The translations under genes were made by a program, and so were the position numbers. The notes under the pieces are model-generated. The model did no database searches. It was not told the origin of the DNA and worked only from the letters and a program-made list of their open reading frames with translations. DNA of 64,000 bases. Origin: Rhizobium sp. Root274. GTDB taxonomy: Bacteria > Pseudomonadota > Alphaproteobacteria > Rhizobiales > Rhizobiaceae. The stretch is taken from the NCBI RefSeq assembly GCF_001429245.1, contig NZ_LMJE01000007.1, positions 783,127-847,126 of the forward strand, read 5' to 3'. This document shows positions 48,325-56,446 of the stretch, in pieces (within the stretch, counting starts at the first letter, position 1; the number at the start of each line of letters is the position of its first letter).

Positions 48325-49125
48325 TCAGGCCTGCGGAACCGGACGGTTCACGACCTCTTCCAGCGCCTTGCGGATATATTCGTTGCCGGCAAGCACGGTG
48401 CCATTCTCGAACATCTCCTGGGCGCCCTTCATGTCGGACACGAAACCGCCGGCTTCCTTGATCAGGAGAACGCCGGCCGCGATATCCCATGCGTTCAGCT
48501 GCGCTTCCCAGAAGCCGTCCAGACGACCGGCAGCGACATAAGCGAGATCAAGAGCCGCAGCGCCCATGCGGCGCACGCCCGACACTTCGTTCATCACATG
48601 GCGCAGTTCGACGAGGAACTTGCCGTGCTGGCCGCGGCCGAGATGCGGCACACCACAGCCGATGACGCAGTCCGACAGCACCTTGCGGGCGCCGACGCGG
48701 ATGCGGCGATCGTTGAGGAAGGCGCCGCCACCCTTCTCGGAGGTGTAAAGCTCATCGGTCGCCGGGTTGAAGATGACGCCGGCGACGATTTCACCGTTGC
48801 GCTCAAGCGCGATCGAGACCGCGAACTGCGGAATGCCGTGCAGGAAGTTGGTCGTGCCGTCGAGCGGATCGACGATCCAGCGATGCGCGCCATCGGTGCC
48901 CTTGATCTCTTCGCTTTCCTCGCCGAGGAAGCCATAGGTCGGGCGAGCCTTCAACAGCTCTTCACGGACGATCTTTTCGGCGCGAAAATCCGCCTGAGAT
49001 ACGAAGTCGCCGGGGCCCTTCACCGAAACCTGCAGGTTCTGAACTTCGCCGAAATCGCGCGCCAGCGACTTGCCGGCCTTGAGCGCGGCCTGGACCATGA
49101 CGTTAAGAAGGGCGGAGCGGGCCAT
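48325..49125 (-). CDS. suhB: Inositol monophosphatase-family protein SuhB
   Basis: 266 aa. Metal sites are intact: GEESEE (near residue 69), DPLDGTTNFLHG (near 87-98) and LNAWDIAAG (near 213). Hydrolyses inositol-1-phosphate and related substrates; in E. coli SuhB also acts in rRNA transcription antitermination. Start 49125 has GAGGAT upstream. Single gene between the channel pair and the Sel1 gene. Confidence 0.94.
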   Translation of the reverse strand: MARSALLNVMVQAALKAGKSLARDFGEVQNLQVSVKGPGDFVSQADFRAEKIVREELLKARPTYGFLGEESEEIKGTDGAHRWIVDPLDGTTNFLHGIPQFAVSIALERNGEIVAGVIFNPATDELYTSEKGGGAFLNDRRIRVGARKVLSDCVIGCGVPHLGRGQHGKFLVELRHVMNEVSGVRRMGAAALDLAYVAAGRLDGFWEAQLNAWDIAAGVLLIKEAGGFVSDMKGAQEMFENGTVLAGNEYIRKALEEVVNRPVPQA

Positions 49126-49345
49126 AGATGGTAATCCTCAAGATTGGATGGTCGCCGGAGAGCGGCGAGGATGCAGCACGCGACAGCGCGGCGATTGGCG
49201 GGTTCAAGACCACAAATAACGCCGGAATTCAAGGGGCAAAGCCGCTGAACGTCCTGCGCCGGCTCACGCCAGCCCCGCTTGCAACGAAGAGCGAGACCGA
49301 GCTTCAGCACGCCTCAAGACACCGGGACGCCGTAGAATCGCTGTG

Positions 49346-50533
49346 TCAGCCCCGGCGAAACCGGTTGGCGCGATCGATCGCCTGCTTCTGCTGCTCTTCA
49401 TTCAGGCCGAGGTAGAAATCCTCCAACGTCGGGTCTTTGAGACCTGCGCGACGGGACAGCACATACCATTTGGCCGCCTCGACCGGATCGGGAGGTGTTC
49501 CGAGCGCATTGATATAGACATGCGACAGACGGTTTTGCGCCACGACATTGCCGCGCTTGGCAGCGATCGACAGCCAGCGGAAGCCACCTTCGTAATCACG
49601 CGGGCCATTGACGCCGTTGACCAGCCACAGGCCCATATCGAGCTGCGCCGTGTCAAAACCGGCCCTGGCGGCGCGCAGCATCCATTCGCGCGTGCGCTTC
49701 TTCTTGTCCTCAGGCACATCCTTCAGCGCCGAATAGACTTGCGCGAGCGCATATTGCGCATCCGCAATACCCTGTTCGGCCGCCTTTTCATAATAGGGCA
49801 TGGCCAATTGCAGACCGCGTACGCCGGGATTTTCCGAAACGAGGATCTGCGCCCAGTTGAACTGGGCCGACCCATTGCCGCCATCGGCAGCTTTCTTCAT
49901 GTAATCGTCGGCCTTGGCCTTGTCGCGTTCGACCTCACGCCCCTCCATCAGGAGAAGGGCATATTTGAACATGGCCGAGGTATCACCACCCTGGGCAGCC
50001 TGCGCATACCAGAAGGCGGCCCCCTTCGGATCCCGCTTCACGCCGAGGCCGCGTGACATGATCTCGGCCAACAGCGTCTGCGCGGCGGGATCTCCGAGCT
50101 GTGCACGCGGCAGTGCCTTGTCGACGGCGGTCAGGAATAGCCCGCGCTGGAAGGCGCCATAAGCCTCGTCCGGCTCGCCCTTATAGGGCTTTTCCGCCGG
50201 CAATGCCGGGAGCGGCGCGCCCATTCGGATATAGATATTGATACCCTGTAGCTCTTCGGTCTTGCCGCCGGAGGTCACCTTGCCGCCCTTGATGGGCGGC
50301 GGCGTCGACTTGCTGCCGCCACGGTCTAGCGTCGTCGCATCACCATTCGCGCTGTCGTCGCGTTTGCCGCGATCGATATCGCCGGCATCGGAAGGATTGG
50401 CCGGCAGGATTGCCGGTGCATCGCCGATCTCCACGCCGTCTTCGCTTTCCTGGGCCATGACAGGCATGCCCGCAAGGCAGGCTCCGGTCAGCATGGCGAG
50501 AATCAGGCGAAGGGATGGAGATGAATGGCGCAT
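49346..50533 (-). CDS. Periplasmic Sel1-repeat protein
   Basis: 395 aa. Signal peptide MRHSSPSLRLILAMLTGACL (cut near residue 28), then an acidic disordered region, then several Sel1/TPR-like repeats (GVKRDPKGAAFWYAQAAQGG, EVERDKAKADDYMKKAADGG, EKAAEQGIADAQYALAQVYS). Sel1 repeats mediate protein contacts; rhizobial ExoR is one such protein, but the resemblance is generic. The ATG at 50533 follows the ThiE-like stop by eight bases; a TTG at 50545 is less likely. Confidence 0.85.
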   Translation of the reverse strand: MRHSSPSLRLILAMLTGACLAGMPVMAQESEDGVEIGDAPAILPANPSDAGDIDRGKRDDSANGDATTLDRGGSKSTPPPIKGGKVTSGGKTEELQGINIYIRMGAPLPALPAEKPYKGEPDEAYGAFQRGLFLTAVDKALPRAQLGDPAAQTLLAEIMSRGLGVKRDPKGAAFWYAQAAQGGDTSAMFKYALLLMEGREVERDKAKADDYMKKAADGGNGSAQFNWAQILVSENPGVRGLQLAMPYYEKAAEQGIADAQYALAQVYSALKDVPEDKKKRTREWMLRAARAGFDTAQLDMGLWLVNGVNGPRDYEGGFRWLSIAAKRGNVVAQNRLSHVYINALGTPPDPVEAAKWYVLSRRAGLKDPTLEDFYLGLNEEQQKQAIDRANRFRRG

Positions 50534-50541
50534 CCCGCGGT

Positions 50542-51189
50542 TCAATCCGCAAACCGTGGCGCTTTTTCGTCAAGCTCGGCATTCACCCGTGCAACGATCG
50601 TCGCAGCATTGGCCGGGTCTTCGAAGACCGCCTTGCCGAGGGCCACGAATTCAACGCCGGCTTCGGCCACGACCACTACGGACGACGGATCGGTACCGCC
50701 CATGACAATCGCCGGGATCTCGATCATCGCCGACCACCATTCGCCGAGTGCGACATTCTTCGAATGCGCCTCCGGCTTGATGTCACCCTCGAGCTTGCCG
50801 AAGAAGATGTAGTCCGGCTGAGCTTCGCCCATTTCCAGCGCATGGTGCCGGTCCATGGCATTGCCGCCGCCGACTATGAGCTTCGGTGCATGTTTCTCGA
50901 CGGCTTCGGCCAAGGCCTCGGCATTGCCGCTGATATGCAGTCCGTCGGCTTTCACCCGACCTGCGACCCGGCTGTTGTCGACGATGAGCGCCGCAGCCCC
51001 CGCCTCCTGGATAACGGGCACAAGCAGTTCGGCATGCTTCTGGAACTCGCTGTCATCCAGCCCGTATAGCGGGATGATGACGGAGGCGACATCGCCGCCA
51101 CGCAATGCATTGGCCACCGTCTCGGCGCGCACCGCCGGATCGGCAATGTCGGGAACGATGAGGACGAGGCGGCAGCGGTCTTCGGTCAT
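50542..51189 (-). CDS. Thiamine-phosphate synthase-like protein
   Basis: 215 aa. It resembles the ThiE TIM barrel: VLIVPDIADPAVR, AALIVDNSRVAGRVKADGLHI, DYIFFGKLEGDIKPEA and the phosphate-binding end MGGTDPSSVVVVAEAGVEFV. ThiE joins the pyrimidine and thiazole parts of thiamine. The usual pyrophosphate-binding and active-site residues are only partly visible, so it may be a ThiE paralogue. Precedes the Sel1 gene on the same strand. Confidence 0.75.
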   Translation of the reverse strand: MTEDRCRLVLIVPDIADPAVRAETVANALRGGDVASVIIPLYGLDDSEFQKHAELLVPVIQEAGAAALIVDNSRVAGRVKADGLHISGNAEALAEAVEKHAPKLIVGGGNAMDRHHALEMGEAQPDYIFFGKLEGDIKPEAHSKNVALGEWWSAMIEIPAIVMGGTDPSSVVVVAEAGVEFVALGKAVFEDPANAATIVARVNAELDEKAPRFAD

Positions 51190-51292
51190 GCGGTGATATC
51201 CGTTTGCGGGACATTTCCACGACAGCGGAATTCGTCCTCGTTTTATCTCGTCAAATCCGATAGACCGCTCTTCCGAAAGGATCAACCGATCA

Positions 51293-52069
51293 ATGCTGAC
51301 AGACCTGAACTTCTACGCCGTCGCCATCCCCGCTGTCGCCCTGGTCGGCCTGTCTAAAGGAGGGCTTGGAGGCGCCTTTGCCCTGATCGGCGTGCCCCTG
51401 TTGGCGATCGCCGTGCCGCCGATGCAGGCAGCCGCGATCTTTCTACCGATCCTCTTGGTGATGGATGCCGTGGCGCTCTGGGCTTGGCGCCGGCACAACA
51501 ACCGGGCAACGCTGTATGTCATGCTTCCGGGCGCCATCATCGGCATCATCCTCGGCTGGGCGACGTCGACACTGGTCTCGCCCAATGCCATGCGGCTGGT
51601 CCTCGGCAGCATTTCGCTGATCTTCGCCATCCGCTATTTCGCCGAAAGTTATGCAGCCCGCGACGGAGCGGTCAAACCGGCCGCACCGGAACGTCCCATT
51701 GCAGGCTCTTTCTGGGGTGCCCTTGCCGGCTATTCCAGCTTCGTCGCCCATGCCGGCGGCCCGCCCTTCCAGGTCTATACCCTGCCGCTGAAGCTCGATC
51801 CGAAGACCTATACCGGCATGTCGACCCGCTTCTTCGCCATCCTCAACGCGATCAAGGTCATTCCCTATTTTGCACTGGGCGAACTCGACAGCACCAATCT
51901 TACCCTGTCCGCCATGCTCCTGCCCGTGGCCCTCGTCTCGACGCTCATCGGCGCGAAGGTGGTCCACTACATGAAGCCAGCGATCTTCTATCCGCTGATG
52001 TATGGCATGGTTCTGATCGCCGGTACGAAGCTCTTCTATGATGGCAGCACGGGCCTGCTCGGCCTTTGA
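51293..52069 (+). CDS. TauE/SafE-family sulfite exporter
   Basis: 258 aa with about eight hydrophobic helices. The two-repeat TSUP layout is seen in ALVGLSKGGLGGAFALIGVP (near residues 14-35) and SFVAHAGGPPFQVYTLPL (near 155-172). The family exports sulfite or sulfonate-related anions. The gene diverges from the ThiE-like gene across 103 bases. Substrate unproven. Confidence 0.9.
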   Translation: MLTDLNFYAVAIPAVALVGLSKGGLGGAFALIGVPLLAIAVPPMQAAAIFLPILLVMDAVALWAWRRHNNRATLYVMLPGAIIGIILGWATSTLVSPNAMRLVLGSISLIFAIRYFAESYAARDGAVKPAAPERPIAGSFWGALAGYSSFVAHAGGPPFQVYTLPLKLDPKTYTGMSTRFFAILNAIKVIPYFALGELDSTNLTLSAMLLPVALVSTLIGAKVVHYMKPAIFYPLMYGMVLIAGTKLFYDGSTGLLGL

Positions 52070-52138
52070 TCCGCAGATCCTTGCTGCACCGCACATCAAC
52101 GCTTGCCGGACGCCGACCTTTGACATAACCTTTCGACC

Positions 52139-52399
52139 ATGACGAACGCGGACCCTTTCATGGCGATCGCAGACCCGAACCGGCGGCACATCCTCGAGGA
52201 TCTGCGCCGGGGAACAAAGACCGTCAACGATCTGGCAAGCCGCCTGCCGATCAGCCGCCCCGCCGTCTCCCAGCACCTGAAAGCGCTTCTCGATGCCGGC
52301 CTCGTCGAGGTCACAGCCGAAGGCACGCGCCGCTTCTACAGCGTAAGAAAGCCAGGCTTCGACCGCATGAATATCTGGCTCGACCAGTTCTGGTCCTGA
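52139..52399 (+). CDS. ArsR-family winged-helix regulator
   Basis: 86 aa. The winged helix is complete: FMAIADPNRRHILEDLRRG, TVNDLASRLPISRPAVSQHL (recognition helix) and GLVEVTAEGTRRFYSVR. It lacks an obvious metal-binding Cys pair, as in the non-metal SmtB/ArsR-like transcription factors often paired with an ATPase-coupled SRPBCC protein. Target genes unknown; no partner is adjacent. Short after the wing but with its own stop. Confidence 0.88.
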   Translation: MTNADPFMAIADPNRRHILEDLRRGTKTVNDLASRLPISRPAVSQHLKALLDAGLVEVTAEGTRRFYSVRKPGFDRMNIWLDQFWS

Positions 52400-52433
52400 C
52401 CCTTTAATTCTCCGGAATAATCCAGACAAAGAA

Positions 52434-52464
52434 AAGCCCCGAAGTCCTTGGGAACTCCGGGGCG
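52434..52464 (-). terminator. Terminator of the YdcH-like gene
   Basis: On the minus strand GCCCCGGAGTTCC...GGACTTCGGGGC forms a 12-bp imperfect stem followed by TTTTCTTTG. It also lies downstream of the ArsR gene on the other strand. Confidence 0.8.
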
Positions 52465-52552
52465 GGGGAATGTATCGGGCTGCTTCATGAATACATCGGG
52501 ATCTCGGGGGCCGTTGCGGCAATTGGATCCCGGCGCAGCCGGCATGGGAAGG

Positions 52553-52729
52553 TTAGTGGCGTGTGGAAGCCTTCAGGCGTTCCATTTCATCCTTGAGGCG
52601 CAGTTTCAGTCGCTTCAGTTCGGCGATCTGACGGTCGTCGACGGAGGGGGATGCCAGCGCGTCATGAAGCTGCTCTTCGAGCGCCCCATGCTTCTTCTGC
52701 AGCGAGTCAAGATGAGCCTGTATGGTCAT
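52553..52729 (-). CDS. YdcH-family (DUF465) small coiled-coil protein, copy 1
   Basis: 58 aa starting MTIQAHLDSLQKKHGALEEQ. The DUF465 core is a helical hairpin with LQKKHGALEEQLHDAL and ELKRLKLRLKDEMERL. Function unknown; family members are small abundant proteins. It diverges from copy 2 across a 233-base gap. Confidence 0.85.
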   Translation of the reverse strand: MTIQAHLDSLQKKHGALEEQLHDALASPSVDDRQIAELKRLKLRLKDEMERLKASTRH

Positions 52730-52962
52730 TTGATACGTCCTTCCTTGTCGCCTACCTCCAGCCCTCATCCGCTGGAGTTTCAGGCTTTACGAAAGTAATG
52801 TGACATGAGAAATGCGGTTTGTCGAAGGCGATTTCGTGAATTCGACCCCGGAAAATCAGGGACAAGGATAACTTCCCGTTACCGGTATTTGATGATAGGA
52901 GCTTGCGCGAATCCACCGGGCATCCTTTAAGGATTGGCCACAGGGCTAAGATGGGGAACAAG

Positions 52963-53166
52963 ATGGCCGATCAGGAACAGGCTGACATCCGGCTCTCGCT
53001 GGCGCGTCTTCGCCAGGAGCACGAGGACTACGACGCGGCAATCAATGCGATGATCTCGACCGGCTGTGAAGCCCTGAGAATCCAGCGGATGAAGAAGAAG
53101 AAGCTGGCCATCAAGGACCGCATCACCGCGCTTGAGGACCAGATCATTCCCGACATCATCGCCTGA
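52963..53166 (+). CDS. YdcH-family (DUF465) small coiled-coil protein, copy 2
   Basis: 67 aa from ATG 52963, preceded by GGGGA; an ATG at 52951 would add four residues. The core reads SLARLRQEHEDYDAAINAMI and RIQRMKKKKLAIKDRITALE, the DUF465 pattern with the QRMKKKKL motif. It is close to purE, 18 bases upstream, so it may share its transcript. Function unknown. Confidence 0.85.
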   Translation: MADQEQADIRLSLARLRQEHEDYDAAINAMISTGCEALRIQRMKKKKLAIKDRITALEDQIIPDIIA

Positions 53167-53184
53167 ACCTTGAAGGACGTGAGC

Positions 53185-53685
53185 ATGACCGCTGACTGCC
53201 CGCCCGTCGCCATCATCATGGGAAGCCAGTCCGACTGGGAGACCATGAAGAACGCCGCCGACACGCTCGATGCGCTCGGCGTCTCCTATGAAGCACGCAT
53301 CGTTTCGGCACATCGCACCCCAGACCGCATGTACGCCTTTGCCAAGGGCGCCCGTGACGAAGGCTTCCAGGTGATCATTGCCGGTGCCGGCGGCGCGGCC
53401 CATCTGCCCGGCATGGTGGCCTCGCTCTCGCCCCTGCCCGTCTTCGGTGTGCCGGTCCAGTCGAAATCCATGTCCGGGCTCGACAGCCTCTATTCGATTG
53501 TCCAGATGCCGGCCGGCATTCCCGTCGGCACGCTCGCAATCGGCCGCGCCGGTGCCGTCAACGCCGCGCTGATGGCTGCCCGCGTTCTCGCTTTGCATGA
53601 CGAAGAACTGGCCGACCGGCTCGACGACTGGATCGCCCGCCAGGCAGCATCGGTTGCCGAATACCCGATGGACGAAACCCCATGA
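53185..53685 (+). CDS. purE: N5-carboxyaminoimidazole ribonucleotide mutase
   Basis: 166 aa. PurE converts N5-CAIR to CAIR in purine synthesis. Motifs: [16 protein letters not shown] (near residues 9-24), [10 protein letters not shown] (near 40), [13 protein letters not shown] and [13 protein letters not shown] 53185 has GAAGGA upstream. purK starts inside its last codons (ATGA). Confidence 0.95.
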   Translation: MTADCPPVAIIMGSQSDWETMKNAADTLDALGVSYEARIVSAHRTPDRMYAFAKGARDEGFQVIIAGAGGAAHLPGMVASLSPLPVFGVPVQSKSMSGLDSLYSIVQMPAGIPVGTLAIGRAGAVNAALMAARVLALHDEELADRLDDWIARQAASVAEYPMDETP

Positions 53686-54746
53686 CGGTGCGCACGATCG
53701 GCATCATCGGCGGCGGCCAGCTAGGCCGCATGCTGGCCATGGCGGCCGCCCGGCTGAACTTTCGCACCGTGATCCTCGAACCGCAGGCCGACAGCCCGGC
53801 AGCGCAGGTCGCCAACCGGCAGATCACCGCCGCTTACGACGATCCGGCAGCGCTTGCCGAACTGGCAGGCCTCTGCGACGTCGTCACCTATGAATTCGAA
53901 AACGTACCCGTCACGGCCGCCGAACATCTGGCGAAAAGCGTCCCGGTCTACCCGCCGCCGAAAGCGTTGGAAGTCGCCCAGGACCGCCTGACGGAAAAGC
54001 GCTTCCTCAATGCCTCCGGCATCGAGACCGCCCGCTTCCATGCCGTCGACAGCCAGGCCGACCTCGAGCGCGCCCTTGCCGATTTCGGCGGCGAAGGCGT
54101 GTTGAAGACATGCAGGCTTGGTTACGACGGCAAGGGCCAGAAGGTCTTCCGCAAGGGCGATCCGGCTGCCGGCGCCTACGCGGCACTCGGCTCGGTGCCG
54201 CTCATTCTCGAAAGCTTCGTGCCTTTCGTCCGCGAAGTTTCGATCATCGCGGCCCGTGGCCTTGATGGCCAGGTGCGTTGCTACGACCCGACCGAAAACG
54301 TCCATCGGAACGGGATCCTGCACACCTCGACCCAGCCTGCCGCGATCACACCGGAAACGGCCACAGCCGCCCGGGCAGCCGCGACCAAGCTGCTCGACGG
54401 TTTGGCTTACGTCGGCGTCGTCGGCATGGAGTTCTTCGTCCTCGAAGACGGCCAACTGATCGCCAACGAGATCGCCCCCCGGGTGCACAATTCCGGCCAC
54501 TGGACGGAAGCCGCCTGCATCATTTCGCAGTTCGAACAGCATATTCGCGCGATCGCCGGCCTGCCGCTGGGTGACCCGGTGCGCCACTCCGATTGCGTGA
54601 TGACGAATCTGATCGGCGACGACATCGATTCTCTTCCGGCCTGGCTCGCCAAGCCGAATGTGCTCGTCCATCTCTATGGCAAGACGGAAGCGCGTCCCGG
54701 TCGAAAGATGGGACATGTGACCGAAATCCTGCCGTTCCGGGACTGA
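53682..54746 (+). CDS. purK: 5-(carboxyamino)imidazole ribonucleotide synthase
   Basis: 354 aa ATP-grasp enzyme that makes N5-CAIR from AIR, bicarbonate and ATP. Dinucleotide-like N-terminus [45 protein letters not shown] and [14 protein letters not shown] identify it. It overlaps purE by four bases, so the two steps are coupled. Confidence 0.96.
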   Translation: MTVRTIGIIGGGQLGRMLAMAAARLNFRTVILEPQADSPAAQVANRQITAAYDDPAALAELAGLCDVVTYEFENVPVTAAEHLAKSVPVYPPPKALEVAQDRLTEKRFLNASGIETARFHAVDSQADLERALADFGGEGVLKTCRLGYDGKGQKVFRKGDPAAGAYAALGSVPLILESFVPFVREVSIIAARGLDGQVRCYDPTENVHRNGILHTSTQPAAITPETATAARAAATKLLDGLAYVGVVGMEFFVLEDGQLIANEIAPRVHNSGHWTEAACIISQFEQHIRAIAGLPLGDPVRHSDCVMTNLIGDDIDSLPAWLAKPNVLVHLYGKTEARPGRKMGHVTEILPFRD

Positions 54747-54795
54747 GAACCCGGGTTTTTTAGCCTTTTCGGCTGGGCAAATGCCGCCGGACCGG

Positions 54796-54824
54796 TTGAC
54801 AGGCGGGCCTCCCTCGGGCTAATT
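54796..54824 (+). promoter_or_regulatory. Sigma-70-like promoter upstream of rpmJ
   Basis: TTGACA (54796-54801), a 17-base spacer and CTAATT (54819-54824) form a good alphaproteobacterial promoter 100 bases before the rpmJ ATG. The start would be near 54831, just before a terminator-like hairpin. Confidence 0.6.
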
Positions 54825-54842
54825 GCCCCCAACTCTTCAAGG

Positions 54843-54864
54843 GCGCGCCCGGCGGCGCGCTTTT
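54843..54864 (+). terminator. Terminator-like hairpin in the rpmJ leader
   Basis: GCGCGCC-cggc-GGCGCGC (7 bp) followed by TTTT. It lies between the promoter and rpmJ, so it either ends purK transcripts or acts as an attenuator in the leader. Confidence 0.55.
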
Positions 54865-54923
54865 GATTGTTTCAGACAGTGGGTGAATGACACATTCCCC
54901 GACAATCGTTGTGGACCAGAAAA

Positions 54924-55049
54924 ATGAAGATCAAGAACTCGCTGAAAGCGCTTAAGGCCCGTCATCGCGACAACCGTCTGGTTCGCCGCAAGGGTCGCGT
55001 CTACATCATCAACAAGGCCAACCCGCGCTTCAAGGCCCGTCAGGGCTGA
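54924..55049 (+). CDS. rpmJ: Ribosomal protein L36 (Cys-free form)
   Basis: 41 aa, reading [18 protein letters not shown] with [20 protein letters not shown] at the end. The start SLK and the NPRFKARQG ending mark the zinc-free L36 type found in rhizobia; no Cys is present. It is among the smallest ribosomal proteins and too short for most ORF filters. Upstream are a good promoter and a hairpin. Confidence 0.92.
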   Translation: MKIKNSLKALKARHRDNRLVRRKGRVYIINKANPRFKARQG

Positions 55050-55165
55050 GGCTTTCCGGATCTTCAGGGATCCGGTCGGCAGGCAGGTAACCTCGCCGTT
55101 ATTTGGCGTGTTGATATCTAAGAATTGAATATGAAAGACGGCGCTGAGGGATTACCTTACCCTCC

Positions 55166-55843
55166 ATGCGCCGTTTTTCTTTGCGACTCGCCCACAGCCT
55201 TGTCCTCTCCGCCCTGCTGATCACTGGCAGCGCAGTGGCGCAGACGCCCGTCCAACCGATGCCGCCCCTTCCGGGCGAGGCACAGACGGAGCCGACACCG
55301 GCACCCCCGCCCGCTCCACCCGAATCGGCTGCGATCGAACGCGTCCCGCTCGCAGCGCCCGAGGCGCAAAGCATTGATGAGATGCTGCACCGCCTGAAGC
55401 GCGAGCGTGACCCGCAGGCGGCCCGTGTCATCGCCAACTCTGCCATGGCCGCCTGGAGCGAATCCAACAGCCCGACCGTCGATCTCCTGATGCAGTGGTC
55501 CGCCAAGGCGGCAGCCGAGAAACGCAACGCCGCCGCCCTCGACTTCATCGACCAGGCCATCACCCTCAAGCCCGATTTTGTCGGCGCCTGGAACCAGCGC
55601 GCCACGCTGCATTTCACCATGGGCAATTACAAGAAGTCGGTGTCCGACATCGAGCGCGTGCTGAAGCTGGAGCCCCGCCATTTCGGCGCGCTCGCAGGCC
55701 TTGCCGGCATCCTCACCGAACGTGGCAGCAAGCAGGCGGCGATGCAGGCCTGGGAACGCTATCTCGACATCTACCCCGCCGACCGGGAAGCCCAAGAGAT
55801 CGTCGGAAAGCTCTCGGAAGAACTGGCCGGCCAGAAGACGTGA
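55166..55843 (+). CDS. Secreted TPR-repeat protein
   Basis: 225 aa. Signal peptide RRFSLRLAHSLVLSALLI (cut near AVA-Q, residue 26), a Pro-rich linker to about 70, then TPR units such as ALDFIDQAITLKPDFVGAWN and SVSDIERVLKLEPRHFGALA. It probably scaffolds periplasmic proteins. Partner unknown. Isolated between rpmJ and the decayed TA pair. Confidence 0.85.
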   Translation: MRRFSLRLAHSLVLSALLITGSAVAQTPVQPMPPLPGEAQTEPTPAPPPAPPESAAIERVPLAAPEAQSIDEMLHRLKRERDPQAARVIANSAMAAWSESNSPTVDLLMQWSAKAAAEKRNAAALDFIDQAITLKPDFVGAWNQRATLHFTMGNYKKSVSDIERVLKLEPRHFGALAGLAGILTERGSKQAAMQAWERYLDIYPADREAQEIVGKLSEELAGQKT

Positions 55844-55861
55844 CCTGACGTCGTATTCAGA

Positions 55862-56139
55862 TCAGGCGAGCACTTGCGCGACCAGATCCGGATGCTCTGC
55901 AATCACCCGCACGTAAGCCAGCGCAAAATCGGGGGCGTGGAACGGGACTGCTCCCAGTCTCGTAGCGTGCCGACCGGCACACGGAAGCGCGTGGCAAACT
56001 CTGCCTGCGTCAGCCCGAGTTGAACCCGCGTCTTGCGGATCAGGCGGGCCTTCTGGGCCCTTTCCAAAGCGCTCTCGGAGACGTCGAAGTCCTCGCTGTC
56101 CGACGAATCAGCCGGCAGCACGATAAGCTCGCTCTTCAC
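55862..56139 (-). pseudogene. HTH antitoxin partner of BrnT, frameshifted
   Basis: The GTG-started frame reads a HTH antitoxin: ARLIRKTRVQLGLTQAEF and PVGTLRDWEQSRSTPP, then shifts into ILRWLTCG and stops. Reading resumes in another frame as DFALAYVRVIAEHPDLVAQV, ending at 55862. Adding one base in the five-C run (GGGGG at 55931-55935 on the plus strand) restores a complete 92-aa protein of family length. It is either recently broken or an assembly error in a homopolymer. Confidence 0.75.
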
Positions 56140-56379
56140 CTTGATTGCTCCTTCTCACGGACATGAACCTCGGCTGATAATTGCGCCAGACAAAACGCCG
56201 GTGAACAGCTTGTCTCCGACGAGGCCGATCACCTTGAAGCGTTCCTCCCTATCCCGCTCCCGGATCGAGGGAACAATCAGATGATCCTCATCCTCAAATA
56301 TTCGATCGCCGAAGGAGAGTGACAGTTGATGTCTCTCTTGATTGATCAGATCTTTCGCAGGATCGAACCTATCACCCAT
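56108..56379 (-). pseudogene. BrnT-family toxin, frameshifted
   Basis: From ATG 56379 the frame reads DRFDPAKDLINQERHQLSLS and ERFKVIGLVGDKLFTGV, the BrnT RelE-like fold, then shifts. The next frame holds FVWRNYQPRFMSVRRSNQGE and ends ERAYRAAG at 56108. One added base in the four-T run (AAAA at 56192-56195 on the plus strand) gives a full 90-aa BrnT. It overlaps the antitoxin start by 32 bases, as BrnT modules do. Confidence 0.75.
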
Positions 56380-56389
56380 AAACCGAGTA

Positions 56390-56404
56390 TACGGAAATTC
56401 CGTA
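56390..56404. promoter_or_regulatory. Palindromic operator of the BrnT module
   Basis: TACGGAA-A-TTCCGTA is a perfect 7+1+7 inverted repeat 11 bases upstream of the brnT ATG. It fits a TA autorepressor site and has survived even though both genes are frameshifted. Confidence 0.6.
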
Positions 56405-56446
56405 CTAAACGCAAATCCTCGATAAGGTAAGAATTTTTGAGGGACC

